64,000 bases of DNA from contig BDDC01000339.1 in assembly GCA_001662425.1 (NCBI GenBank), positions 1 through 64,000 on the forward strand, given 5' to 3'. Source of the DNA: Chlamydomonas sphaeroides (lineage: Eukaryota; Chlorophyta; Chlorophyceae; Chlamydomonadales; Chlamydomonadaceae). Position numbers and translations under genes: made by a program. Of this stretch, positions 21,942 through 34,505 are shown piece by piece. The first letter of the stretch is position 1, and every line of letters begins with the position of its first letter. Below the pieces are notes generated by a model. It saw nothing but the letters and a program-made list of their open reading frames with translations, was not told the origin of the DNA and ran no database searches.

Positions 21942-23470
21942 GGCCGCTACGATGCACACCGAGGAGCGGGCGCCAGCGGTGCGAGTGCGAGTGTGCTTAG
22001 AGCTGAGTGTGCTTCGCATGTCGAGCAATGCGCCGCGCGCCCGAGGCAACTCCCACGCAAGTCCGAGGAGGCGATGGCCGGTGGGTTGAGGCCCGAGCTA
22101 TGTGCGCCCTCGACGGCGCTGTAGAAGCCGGCTAACGCTTACTGTCCTTGCGACTACTGATTAGGTGAGGGTGCTCGGGTGGTTACCGATGCTCGGTTGG
22201 CGATGCTTGCTAATATGAATTATGTGTCAGCCGGTTGTTGCGCGCTGGCATGCCTTTCGTTATGTGTGGAGTTCAGCAGGTGATGCGGGCGAACTGGGCG
22301 TGCAGACGGGCACGAACCCGGCCAGTTCGCCTGGCCGCTTCAGGCCGCTTCCCCTTGGCCTTTCCCCTCCGTGCTGGGGGCTGTGTCGCCAGTGTACGTG
22401 CCGCCGTATAACCGGGCTGGGTTTTCTTACCCTCGCCTCGGGGTTGCGGATGTGCGCATGCTGTGCGTGGCTGCGTGCAAAGCTGACCCACCCAGGCATC
22501 CTGAAAATCCCAAGTGTCTCCCCTGGTCTCCCCGGTGGTATCAAGAGGTAAGAGGCAACCCTCCTGGGTGATAGCTCTTGCCGCAATAACACGTTACAGC
22601 GTGCATGCTTCATCGTGCCACTTGGAGATGACAGTAGGTAGCGCCGAACTAGAATTACAAAGCGCCCCAACCCGCCTTCTGCCTTGCAAAAGCCGTGCCA
22701 GGGGGGGTCGTCCGGGATCACTCTTTACTCGTGCAGCCGCCTTCTTGTGCATGGGGTTGGACACATGAAGCAAATCGCATTGAACCTGGTGGACAGCGCC
22801 CGAACCCCATGCACAGCGGGCGGCGGCCTGCAACAGAACCGGCACAGCAAACGCCACACCAACACACCAACACTGCCACATGCATAGACGTTTATGTAGG
22901 CGCGCGCACATAGGATAGCAATGAAGCGTAATGAAGGTACTCAACAGACAGCTTGTGCGCGGCTGAAGGTCTGAGGCGTGCGTGTGCGTGTCGCCAGAGG
23001 GCGCCCATGCTCCTTGCCTCATCTCCGGGCCCCATGCGCGCCACCCACTCGCCGACAAACCCTGATAGAACAGCTGTGTGAAACACGAGACAAGAAGCGG
23101 GCAGGCGCACGCGTATACACTTATCCAGGGCGTGCCGCGCGGGGCGTGTTGAGAAAACCATAAATAAGCACGCACAGGCCGGTGCGTTACGCGCGCGCAC
23201 ACGTGCGAGGTCAAGCACCGCAGCTTGGACAGGCATCGGCGGCAACCGCCGTGGCGACACGGGGATCAGGAATCACAAGCCTGGGCGGCATGTCCTGGAA
23301 GTACCGTCGTCTTTCCAACCCAATGCGGTGGGGCCTCCTGACAACTCAAGCTGGGCAGCATTGTGACCCAGTGTGCGGGCGTCGAGGCAAGTCGCGCATT
23401 GCATCGAAGACCGCTTACGTGCCGTGCCGTGCCAGCGCTTGCGCTGCAAATGGGATGAGCATGCGAGCCG
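21942..23470. other. Intergenic, no gene seen
   Basis: Contains the upstream region of the kelch gene and the 3' UTR of paralog A, both minus-strand. Many short open frames are present but none has family features. A minus-strand TGTAA (plus TTACA at about 22655) is over 800 bases past paralog A's stop and is a weak poly(A) candidate. Confidence 0.5.
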
Positions 23471-26400
23471 CTAGGCCCATCGGCGCTCCGAGGTGGCGGT
23501 CGGCACGGTGCAGCCCGGGGGCACGGGCGGCACCCCGGGCTGGCCAACGGGGTACAGGCCCTGCACCTTGCCGTTGTCGGGGCAGCCGCCGGGCACACTG
23601 GGGGCCGGGAAGAGAGGGAGGTGGAACCGGAGGTATAGGGAAGATGAGGCGAGGCGTGCCGTTTGCGGCAATGCGCGGATGTGAGGAAAGCAGCCACCAA
23701 GGCAACAGCGCGGCTCCCCGTCCTCGGTCGCGCGCTCTTGACGCACGCACCTGACGAACTTGCGAAACTCGAGCTCAAAGGACTTGGCCTTCTTGGTCAT
23801 GCACATCTGGGTGGGCAGCAGCATGGCTGTGGGCATGTGGCTCGGGTTCTTGGCCTGCGGGGGAAGAAAAAGGGAGCGGGGGCCGGCTACATGCGTTGAG
23901 TGAGTGCTGTTACGATGATGCCCGGATCCGTACAACACAATGCCGTACGCACTGCCGTACCGTCATATCGACGCACTCCTTGAGCCCCTTCTTGAGCATG
24001 GTGCTGACGGGGATCATGGGCTCCAGGTAGGCGATCCCGCCGTCGTACTGGCCGTAGATCTGGATGCAAAAAGCGGAAGACACCAGATTGGACCGCCAGA
24101 CTGAGATCACGTACGGTGATATTCGACTGGTGCGCACTCGGTTTTAATGCATGCATGCCGATGGCATTCCTGTGGGTGCCGCACACGCACCAGGGACTTG
24201 TCGAACAGGCGAGGCGGGTTCCAGTACGAGTCGGTCATGTCGAACAGGTGCGAGCCCATCTGCATGTGGTGCGGCACGGTACGGCATGGCGGATTGCAGG
24301 GACCTCAGGTCAGTAACGCCGTCGCTGTGGCAGGTGCTCGCTCGCCCCGAGAGGCCGTATCTGCCAGCAGCTGCCAGCAGCGGCGTTAGAGCCCCTGATG
24401 GGCCCATCCCGAGGGTCCGTCCATGCGGCCCATCTGTGCGGCCCCAACGCCCCGCTCACCCCCCACACGTAGTCAGCCATCTGCAGGGGGGAGGTCGCGG
24501 GGTTGTAGGTGGTTTCATGGGGTTGGTGCGAAGTCGCGGCTCGCGGGGTTGAGGGATGCGGGGCTGGGGCTGGGTGGCGGGGTGCGGTTGGGTGCAGCTG
24601 CTTGCGAGATCGTGGGACCGCCGCCGCTCATCCCAGCCGCAAGCGGTACGAGGTCATCATCGCCCATGCAGCCCCATGCCCTGGCCCAACCTGGGTGGCC
24701 TGAGGGGGCCAGCACGACTCGGGCACGGGCTTGAAGGTCTTGAAGAAGGTCTCGTTGTTGAAGCCGTTGCACGGGCCCATGCTGCGGTTAGGGAGTTGGC
24801 GGATGGGCGATTTAAATTTGTCATGAGGATGCCATGAGTTGCCGCAGCGGTTCTGCCCGCTACCCCGGCTACGACCGGGGGCTGATGCCTGGCGGTTCCG
24901 CATCCGCCCTCGCAAGTGCCCTGGCTTTCGCTTACGGCCCACTCGCTCCACATTCCCACAGCAACACAAGCCAGTGCCCGCGGTCCCGGCCTCACTTTGC
25001 GGGGTTGAAGTTGTCGTTCCACCAGTAGTCCTTGGACTGCGAGGCGCAGGGAGGAAGCGGCCGGAACGTGTGGGACGCCGGCGTGGGGCGTGCGGGTTGC
25101 CGCGAGGTACGCTGCGAGCTGCTATCCCGACCTGGGCAACTGCCCGCACACGGGGTGTTGGGCTGGAGGGTTTGCACGCGTGGCCTCCAGAGAGATAGAG
25201 CGCCGCTTGGCAGCCCCGGCCCACATTGCACCGCAGCCCACGCTGCAGCACACCTTGAACATGAAATGGAAGTCGAAGTGGGGGCTGCCGTACACGGCTG
25301 CGGTGTCAGGATGGCACGAGGGCGAGGGGCAGGGGTCATGCAAACCGTCTGGCGTGCCGGCGCACGGCAGCAGGGCGCCGCAATCCCCGATTGACGGCTA
25401 GGTGCATAGCTTGACCGGCCGGGACCGGGGGGCCTGCCCAGCGTGACACCCGGCGCTGATATCGAAACAGTCCGGGCGCCTGGCCATAAGCCACGGACCC
25501 TGGGGTGCAGGCGGGTTTCGTGAGGCACAGCGCTTCAGGTGGCGCCTCGTTGCGTGCCTTAACGCACCGGCGGGCGGGTGGCCGTTGTGCTGGAAGCCCC
25601 AGTACAGGAAGCTGCGGGAACGTGGAAGGGGCGATTCTGCGGCAGTGAGCAGGCGCTTGCGGGGGGCACCAGGCGGGTAGCGGGTAGGCGCCCAGGCGCC
25701 GGTGCACGCCGTTTACTTCCGCCGACAGTAAACAGCGAGTGTCGTTACGCCTGCTGCGGACCCGGGGGGAGTGTTGCTCACGTGAAGGGGCTGGCGCCGA
25801 CGCTGGGGAAGTCGTTGGACGTCTCGTACTGCAAGGGAGGGTGGATGGGTGGGGGCAAGGGAGGTCGGGGAGGGGCACGGTGTGGACATAGTCAACAGTA
25901 CGACAACAAAAAAACCAGACGAAGTCAAGAACGTGTGCTGCCAGCGCGTTGCAAGGCCTTCATGGGTCCTCGGCGTCGCCCGCGGGACGGCGCGGGCAAG
26001 GCCGACAGCCGCCCAGACTCACGGCCCAGATCCCATCGAACCCCACAGATCCCATCAGTGGTGATCAGGCCTCTTAGCTAGCGGTACCAAGCGTAACTGT
26101 CGTTCACGGCAGCGCACTAAGCAACCAGGGGTCCCCCTTATAGTAAAATGTCGGCACCTAAGCACGGGCTCACCATCGTTACGTTGAAGGGGCCCTCCGG
26201 CAGCGGGATCATGAGGTTGATGGGGTTGGGCGGCATGCCTTGAGCGGGCGGGTCCTCGAGCGACGCGGCGCCCATGATGTAACCTGAGCGGGTGGGCCGC
26301 GAGATGAGGTAGACCAGGCGGCGCGTCGTAGTGTTTGTATGTTGGGTGCGGGGGAGCAGCAGCTGCATTCGCAGCAGGTGGAACGCTGGACAGCGGGAAT

Positions 26401-27110
26401 GCTCGTAGGCTGGGGATGTGCTGGACTTTCTCCCCTGTGGAAGCGCGACGGCGCGACCACACCTCCTGAGCCCAACCCCGGTTGGGCACGTACCGTCTGT
26501 GAGCTCGACTCCCACGGCGAGGGGCGGCGTGTCGGCGTCATGGTCGCGCGGCAAGGACACGTAGGTGCGCAGGTAGTCCGAGGGCGACTGCGCGGCAGGG
26601 GCAGTGCGGTTACTGCCGGGAGGTTTCGCAAGCTGCGTGCGAGGAGCCCCCGCGCGTTCCGAGCCAGCTGCCTAGGATTGCGGGTCAACAAGCATGTACA
26701 TAAGACTCTGCTGGGCAGAACGAAGGAAATCAAGAAGAAAAGTAGCATGGCCACATTCCGACACTCGTCGCCACCTCAGCATTCACGCTCCACATCGAAG
26801 ATACCGACCTTGGTGCGCCCGATGCAAGTGTTTTGGAGGAGCGCTCCGTTTTTACCAAGAAGCTCACCGACGTATGCTTGTGCTTCTGGCCGTAGACCCT
26901 GACATTGTCGGAGCAGGGCTTCCACACGGTGCTGATCGCAGCTGAGAAGGGCGACAACACCAAACACTAAGGCAGAGCCGCAACGAAGCGCATTCCGCCG
27001 GGCCGCAAGCAGGCGCCCAGCTACCCCACTCGTCCGCGTGCTAGCAGATGCGTACCGTCTGAGGCGCCACAGAGCGCCACAAGCGCAAGGATTACGAGTG
27101 CGAGCGCCAT
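23471..27110 (-). CDS. Secreted TTHB210/DUF5602-like protein, paralog A, 339 aa
   Basis: Function unknown. Exons on the minus strand: 27110-27056, 26941-26868, 26587-26494, 26283-26174, 25828-25782, 25611-25568, 25297-25254, 25036-24996, 24781-24691, 24480-24460, 24259-24191, 24059-23961, 23854-23751, 23597-23471; all junctions keep frame (1,020 nt). The signal peptide is MALALVILALVALCGASDG. Order of motifs: CSDNVRVYGQKHKHTS, YVSLPRDHDADTPPLAVGVE, MIPLPEGPFNVTM, FLYWGFQHNGHPPAAVYG, HFDFHFMFK, GFNNETFFKTFKPVPESCW, SYWNPPRLFDK, IYGQYDGGIAYLEPM, QMCMTKKAKSFELEFRKF, VPGGCPDN, ending ERRWA. The GHPP..YG..HFDFHF core resembles the TTHB210-like (DUF5602) domain of bacteria and archaea; that assignment is from memory. 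Several spaced Cys residues suit an exported, disulfide-bonded protein. Paralog B follows in tandem. Confidence 0.85.
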
Positions 27111-28532
27111 TCGCGCCGAGCTGTATGTGTACCTCCAAAACCTTGTCGGGAGCCCGATACGTGAGCTCCGTGTTCGTGATATTATGTAGTGCCGGTGCCC
27201 GACGGTCGGCTTTTATCACCGGCATGGGGGACAACGGTTGGCAGGCGGGCACGTCCCTGCACGTCACACTTTTTTTGTTGGTTAGCCCCAGCACCCTGCA
27301 ACAGCGAGCCTCATGTTGCAAGATGCACTATGCTTGCGTTGTTTCTTCAGGTTTTTCGGACAGCAGACCGATTAAAAGCAGAACACGGCGCCTTACCTCG
27401 CTGATGCATTGATACCATGTCTTACAAACGTTGTCATTGTTAACTCACTTGCGGCGTGATTTATAGTGCGAAAAATGGTTGCGGTCTGTGACTGCAGACG
27501 ACGGCAGACGCAATCACGTGAAGCGTCCCGCACCCCGCACCTGAGCTCTTGCAGCATCTTAGTATATGACAACAATAGAGCACTCCTGCTCACACGTATC
27601 TTGTGCATCGCGTGCTCTGGGGAAAGTTGAAAGAGGCTGGGTGGATGTCGAGGAGACGTCCGTCCACGCTGGTCCCCCGCCCCTCGCAGCAGACCGAGTA
27701 TCATATATCAGCATGTATGGGTAAGGGGCCGCGGTGGCCATGAGCTCGCGGCTGACGGGGACAGCGGTTGGCCGCCGAGTAACAGCAGTTCTTGTCTTGT
27801 AGCGGCAGACCTCAGCTAGCAGTATGCAGACAATGTACTTTGCACTGTTGATCGCCATATTGGATAGCTTGGCGAGCGGTCGCGTGCCGTTAACACGAAC
27901 GCTGGTTGTGCAGACAGGCACGTACGCATGGACGCTCTATTCGCAAGCTCCAGCAAGCGGGATAGGGAACAAAGAAACGTGACGGCGAGATTGTAGAGCC
28001 GCAAGCCGAGAGCCGGCAGTACAAATTCCCGCGCGTTTCAGAACACTGAGCGCTACCGTTGCGCATCGCGAGCCATTATTACGCGGCGCTTGGTGTTGGG
28101 CTGCTTTATACATGAATTGGCACATCAATTTCCGGCCACCACGACTCAGCGATGCCCACACAGGCATCGCCTATGCAGTACCAGTGCCGCAGCGACGCGC
28201 AACGACACAACCCCCAAATCCAATACCGTAACAGCAGCCATAGCCTTCGCTACACCATACGCCTACGGTACCTATGGTTTCCGGTAAGCGAGTTACGGCT
28301 GCCGCTGCAGCAACATCACTGCGGTTGCCACTACGGATTGCCCCTCTCTCACCCGTAACGTCGAAGAGTCAAGGGTATCCCCATACCCACCATCGCCAGC
28401 CCCAGCTGCCCAGCCCAGGAGGCCTCATCCACTTGGTCCAGCCTGCGGTCTGGGCTGTCTGTCTATCTGGCGGCTGTTGCGCCGTCGCGTGCTCTGCTGC
28501 CTCCTGCTTTGCTGGCTGCAACAAGTAGGCCG
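27111..28532. other. Intergenic between tandem paralogs A and B
   Basis: Paralog A's start is at 27110 and paralog B's stop at 28533-28535, both on minus. The stretch holds A's promoter and B's 3' UTR. It is less GC-rich than the flanking genes by eye. I saw no coding segment and no third decayed copy. Confidence 0.5.
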
Positions 28533-31500
28533 CTAGGCCCATCGGCGCTCCGAGGTGGCGGCCGGCACGGTGCAGCCCGGGGGCACGGGCGGCACCCCGG
28601 GCTGGCCAACGGGGTACAGGCCCTGCACCTNNNNNNNNNNNNNNNNNNNNNNNNNNNNNNNNNNNNNNNNNNNNNNNNNNNNNNNNNNNNNNNNNNNNNN
28701 NNNNNNNNNNNNNNNNNNNNNNNNNNNNNNNNNNNNNNNNNNNNNNNNNNNNNNNNNNNNNNNNNNNNNNNNNNNNNNNNNNNNNNNNNNNNNNNNNNNN
28801 NNNNNNNNNNNNNNNNNNNNNNNNNNNNNNNNNNNNNNNNNNNNNNNNNNNNNNNNNNNNNNNNNNNNNNNNNNNNNNNNNNNNNNNNNNNNNNNNNNNN
28901 NNNNNNNNNNNNNNNNNNNNNNNNNNNNNNNNNNNNNNNNNNNNNNNNNNNNNNNNNNNNNNNNNNNNNNNNNNNNNNNNNNNNNNNNNNNNNNNNNNNN
29001 NNNNNNNNNNNNNNNNNNNNNNNNNNNNNNNNNNNNNNNNNNNNNNNNNNNNNNNNNNNNNNNNNNNNNNNNNNNNNNNNNNNNNNNNNNNNNNNNNNNN
29101 NNNNNNNNNNNNNTCCGTCCTCGGTCGCGCGCTCTTGACGCACGCACCCGACGAACTTGCGAAACTCGAGCTCAAAGGACTTGGCCTTCTTGGTCATGCA
29201 CATCTGGGTGGGCAGCAGCATGGCTGTGGGCATGTGGGTCGGGTTCTTGGCCTGCGGGGGGAAGAAAAAGGGAGCGGGGGCCGCTTCGGTGAGCACGCAG
29301 GGCGTAACTATGCGATAAGCTACGGTGTGCAACATAGGCATGGGTGGCATGCAGCCTCTCCCATGCTGACTGCCCGGTGGGGCGTGGTCGCGTACGTCCT
29401 CCTGTACCTCCGTGTCGCTGTTGAGAGTGGTGCGTGTGGTAGCCCGCCAGCCCAGCCCGCACAACGTCCCACGGTACGCACCGACAGGTCGATGCATGCC
29501 TTGAGGCCCTTGGTCAGCATGGTCTTGATCGGGATCATGGGCTCCAGGTAGGCAATCTCGCCGTCGTACTGACCGTAGATCTGTACGACGGGCGCGGGGC
29601 GAGGCAGCGTCGGGACCTCGGGATTCAGTTCCTTGGCCACTGCAGTTGACCGAATGCATGATGGGGACCATGCAGGGGCACTTCGCACGCACCAGGGTCT
29701 TGTCGAATATGCGAGGCGGATTCCAGTACGAGTCGGTCATGTCGTACAGGTGCGAGCCCATCTGCATGTGGTACGGCAGAGCGGGCGCATCGTGAGGACA
29801 GGTAGGGTGCTGCTGCAGATGTGGCGACTGAACGATGCGCGGCAGCCGCCCAGGTGCGCCTCCGCCAGAGAGCTGCGGGTATGTATCCCGCACAGCGCCG
29901 CTAGACAAGGGTCCACCGCCGGATTTGGCCCGCGAGCCACGCACGCGGCAGCTGCCTCGCTCTGGCCCATAGCTACTATGCCCCGCCAGCCGCCGCCTCT
30001 ATCGCATTGCCCCGCGCGCCCGAGCGCCACTCACCGCCCAAACAAAATCGCCCATCTGCGGTGTCGGCCAGGTGTGGGGCCGCGCGCGGGGCGGGGCAGG
30101 GCACGGCAGGCGGGTCGGGTGCGAGGTGCCGCCTTGGGATGGGATGGGCGCTCAGGTAGCCCCATGCGGGCAGCCGATTGCTACCGCTGCACGTTGGCTG
30201 CACGTTGGCTGCGTACAGCGCCAATCAAGCCGGAACAAGGCCTACAGCCCCTGGGCAGGGTGGTTTGACCTGACCTGGGTGGCCTGAGGGGGCCAGCACG
30301 ACTCGGGCACGGGCTTGAAGGTCTTGAAAAAGGTCTCGTTGTTGAAGCCGCCGCAGGGGCCCATGCTGCGGTTGGGTGGTTGGGCGTCGCAGCGTGAGGT
30401 GAGGATTGCTTTGTTGAAAGGGCGCCTTGCGTCAGCCAAGCGTGTGGGGTTGTGCACTGCCATCCCTTTCAGCACACGAGCCCTGCACACGCTGAGCATG
30501 CAATACACACACACCACTCAGCAGTAGACACTTCACGTGTCGCCGTCTCACTTCATAGGGTTGAACTCCTTCCACCAGTAGTCAGCAGACTGCGCGGCGA
30601 GAGGAAACCCAACCGCCGCCGCATTAAGCACGTCACGACGTTAGCAGGCAGTTGTGGCCCGGCGGACTGGTTCTTGGCACACGCGCTGTACATCCAAGGA
30701 TGCGACCTTAGAGCGGCGTGCTCAGGCCCACGTGCCCCACAGCCCCACAGCCTTGAAGACTTGTAAGGAACAGCGCAAGCAGGCAGCTCCTCCACGATCC
30801 ACACGTCCCAACGAATGTTGCGAACATGGGGTCCAAAAGCCCCCATGGCACCCAACGGCGGCGCTCGTCCGAGCTGAGAGCCCCCGCTGCCGCGCCCTGA
30901 ACCCACGCCCGCACGAAGCCCGCACCACCAGCGTACCTTGAACATAAAGTGAAAGTCAAAGTGCTGCGTGCCGTAGATGTCTGAACAACAATAGGGGCGG
31001 GGGGCGGGGTACAAGTCTCGGTCTTGGTCCAGGTGCCGGCCGGGCGGGCCGGATGGGCGGCCGCGCCCTGCGCCGAGGTCAGGAGGTGCGAGCCACCGAG
31101 AAACCCCGCGGCCGGCTTCCCGCCATCGGCCACGTGCCCTCGCCCCACGTGCCCCGCTCACCGGCGGGCGGGTGGCCGTTGTGCTGGAAGCCCCAGTACA
31201 GGAAGCTGCGGGAATGTGGGCGGAAGCGGGAGCGGGAAGGGGCAGCGGCCGCCGTCACGCCGAGTCCTGCGCAGCCCCACCGCGTGGCGCCCCAACGGGG
31301 CGGCGCGCGGAGCCACCGGCGGCCAGCGAGTCATCCGACTCGACCCGAAGCGTGGTGCCGTATGCGAGCGGCCGTAGCAGGTTGCCCCGGCCAGGCCGAG
31401 CAGCCGCTGCTGGAGGCGAGGGGGCGGCTGCAGGCCGCTCTCTCTGCGCGCCCCGCCGCATGGCCGCACACGGGTACGGGGGCGGGCCCAAGCCGGGGCG

Positions 31501-33244
31501 GGTCGAGGCCCAGCGCCGCCCGTGTTGCCGACCCCGGGGTCGCGCGGGCGTCGCTCGTGGCCGCCGCCGTTCGGCGCACGCTGCTCACGTGAAGGGGCTG
31601 GCGCCGACGCTGGGGAAGTTGTTGGACCTCTCGTACTGCACGGTTGCGTGGCGGCGGGCCAGGGTTACGAGTCACAAACAAGTGTGCGCCAGCTGGCCGC
31701 TGCAGAGATAGAGCTCGGGCGGCGCCGGTGCACTCAGGTGCATAGCACACCGCCGCGTGGGCTGCAATGAGGCAGGCCAGTTGTGTGGCCCCGGTGGGCC
31801 CCGACTGACCATGGTCAGGTTGAAGGGGCCCTCGGGCAGCGGGATCATGATGGTCATGGGGTTGGGCGGCTGCGGGCCAGCTGGCGGCGGGTCCTTGAGC
31901 ATCGTGGCGCCCTTGATGTACCCTGAGCGGGTGGGTGGGACGGGCGGAGGAAGTGGGTCAGCGACACGGCACGTGCTTCAGTACACGTGTAGAGCATGCG
32001 AGCGCCGGCCGGGGGGAGAGCGGCGGAGCGGAGGGGGAAGGGACAGAGGGCCAAGACACGTTCACACGTATTGTAACCGGTGATCTCCTTAGGAAACTTA
32101 TAACGCTAATATGGCATCGTTGCGCCGTGCGCGCCCCTGCACCCAGGGCCCTAGCAGCTGCATCCGTGGCTTGTACGGCACCGTACAAATCACGCAACCC
32201 TTGGATCCCGTCGTACCGTCTGTGAGCTCGACTCCCACGGCGAGGGGCGGCGTGTCGGCGTCATGGTCGCGCGGCATGGCCACATAGGGGCGCAGGTAGT
32301 CCGAGCGCGACTGCGCGGCAGCAGGGTGAGGCAGCAGGGTGGGGCAGCCATCAGCAACGCGCACATACAGGCAGGCGACATGGAGCGCCGTCGTGGCTTG
32401 CGATAGTCGGAACGCGCAGGGATTTAGGCGGCGGTTGCTTTGGATAGGCACTGCCGGACTCCGTAGCTCCGGCTGGCGGCTTCCATAGGTGTGCTTTCGG
32501 ATGTCCGTGAGCGCCGCCCCCGGCGGCGGCCCGCGCCAGTGAGCGCAGTTCCCCGGCGGCGCTGATCAAGACCAGGCATGGCGAGAGCAAGCGGGGCCGC
32601 GCCGGTCGGAGGCGCCTTGCGGCGGGGGCTCTTGCCCGCCGTCCCATGGCAAGGGCAGCACTAAGGCAGAGCGGGTAACGTGGAGGTCAGGGGAGAGAGA
32701 CGAACGCACGCGGCTGTGGGATATGACTTGGGGTATGACTTGTCGGGGCGCGCAGGTACCCGTACGTCGCCGCTGCTGCAAAATCACTTGCAGCTCTCTA
32801 AATAGCAAGCTGGGGTTGGATGTCGCCGAAGCGCGCGCTTGCTGTTGAAGCTTCCGGAAGTGCACCGTCCAGTGACCGCGGCTCTCCCGGTGCGCATTCC
32901 CCGACGCACACAAGGCCCAGTTTATTATCCTATGCTCTCGCGATATCAGGGTCCAAGAGGTCCAAGTCGTCGTTGTTCGGCGCCCATGCTGAACCCGCGT
33001 TCCGACAGACCCGACCAGAGCTCACCGACGTGTGCTTATGCTTCTGACCATACACCCTGACGCTATCGGGGCAGGGTTGCCACACAGTCGCGAGGGCCGC
33101 TGCGGAGGGGCGACGCGGTTGCAAACAGCGCATGAACGCAGACAAAAACCAGGCACGCCCCAAGCAGTCGCAGCGAGAAAATGACGTACCATCCGCAGTG
33201 GCACTGAGCGCCGCTAGCGCCGCGACCAAGAGTGTGAGCGCCAT
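28533..33244 (-). CDS. Secreted TTHB210/DUF5602-like protein, paralog B (gapped)
   Basis: Same family and intron positions as paralog A. Exons on the minus strand: 33244-33190, 33099-33026, 32310-32217, 31922-31810, 31635-31589, 31205-31162, 30980-30937, 30589-30552, 30365-30275, 30055-30035, 29761-29693, 29580-29482, 29251-29148, then a last exon ending at 28533 whose start is inside the N gap (expected near 28659 if as long as in A). The signal peptide is MALTLLVAALAALSATADG; an upstream in-frame ATG at 33253 adds MRT. Exon 13 ends GG before GTGCGT where A has AG, which would change the junction residue from Ser to Gly. The middle exons are closer to paralog C (MTIMIPLPEGPFNLTM, PIKTMLTKGL) while the 3' end is nearly identical to A, which suggests patchwork gene conversion. 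Confidence 0.85.
28631..29113. other. Assembly gap (483 N) in paralog B
   Basis: The gap covers the start of the last exon and intron 13. Both flanks are almost identical to the matching parts of paralog A (about 23471-23568 and 23720-23880), including intron bases, so the assembler may have failed on the A/B duplication. Confidence 0.98.
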
Positions 33245-34505
33245 TGTGCGCATGCGCGTTATGTTCTTTTATTTCCTAGAAACGCAATGCAGCTGCATGA
33301 AAGCGTTCGCTTATTTGTATGCGCTATTTGGCTAGATCGTCGAATGCGGCATGGAGCCGAAGGTGCACGACAGCTGCGGCGGTCGGTTGGCCAGAGAAAC
33401 AGTTCTCCACTGTTTGCTTCTTCCACTCGACAACAGGTCTTGATTTGCCAACTCCTATGCAGTCCTTTACGTAGAGGAGTCGTACGCCAGGAAGTTTCCT
33501 GCGCCCAGTCAGCAAACTGCCGGCCCACACGGGAAGTGCCCTTTCGGATGCCGGCTTGCTGGGCCGTCGGCGATGGGTCCCCCCCATGTTGTCGCTGCTA
33601 GCAGCGCACAACCAGTCCTCGTCATTTGCTGCAGCGCAGCATTGCGTGGCCCGCGCGGCCTGCGCTGTGCCACGCGGGAAGAAGATGTATGGAGCGGAAG
33701 AGGTGTTGCGCGGCCCGAGCCAGTCAGAACCACTGCTTCTTTATACACTCCGGTATGGTGCGTACGCACGCAGGTTTGAGTTCCTGGCACTTCCGCGTCG
33801 TTCCCGCTAACCGCGCAGGCTGCCATGCTGAAACATGACAAATTTGACTACTCGGCTCCTCTCGGCTCCAAATATATTTAGGTTCTAGCCGGTGTAGTCC
33901 TAGAGCCCCCAGGCTGGCAGTGCTGGCGATTCTCAGGTACCTTACCCTGGCTTTCAAGCTGGTGCATACATGTGAGCCAGCAGCCATGCAGTGCCACGCA
34001 ACCGCGACCCGACCCAGGCCCATCAACACCGATGTTGCTGTTACACCGTCCGACCAAGCTCACCAGCCGTGCACCGCCCACATGGGCCGTGGGTCCCCAG
34101 GGTCGCAGAAAGCCATGACCCGCGCCCACCCCGGCACGCCGCACAGGCAACGCCGGCCCCGGCGGCGCGGTCTCCCACCCACCCCATCGCCCTCCTCCAC
34201 CCCCGCCTGCACCTCCACCTAGCAGCTGCCCCAGCGGCCGTCTCGTAGAATGAACCAAACTTACCCAGCTGCGCATGGGTGCATGGCTTGCCCCAAAAAG
34301 AGGCCACCCCGACCAGACGCAAACAGTCGGTCATTATGCTGTCTTAGCTGGGACTATTTGAGGGGTCTCAGTCAGTGCGTCACCCGCCCTCCCACAGCAA
34401 CGCCGCGCCGGCACCACCACCCGCCGCCCACGCCATCCCCCAGCCAGGCCCCCCCGCAGCTCCCACCCACCCCCAGCACGCTGCAGCAGCCGCCGCCCTG
34501 ACCCC
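33245..34505. other. Intergenic: paralog B promoter and CFAP57 3' UTR
   Basis: Both flanking genes are on the minus strand. CFAP57 ends at 34506 and paralog B starts at 33244. No coding segment with features was found. One minus-strand TGTAA lies at 34045-34041. Confidence 0.5.
34041..34045 (-). terminator. Candidate poly(A) signal TGTAA for CFAP57
   Basis: TGTAA on the minus strand, about 460 bases past the CFAP57 stop. Assigned by motif and position only. Confidence 0.4.
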
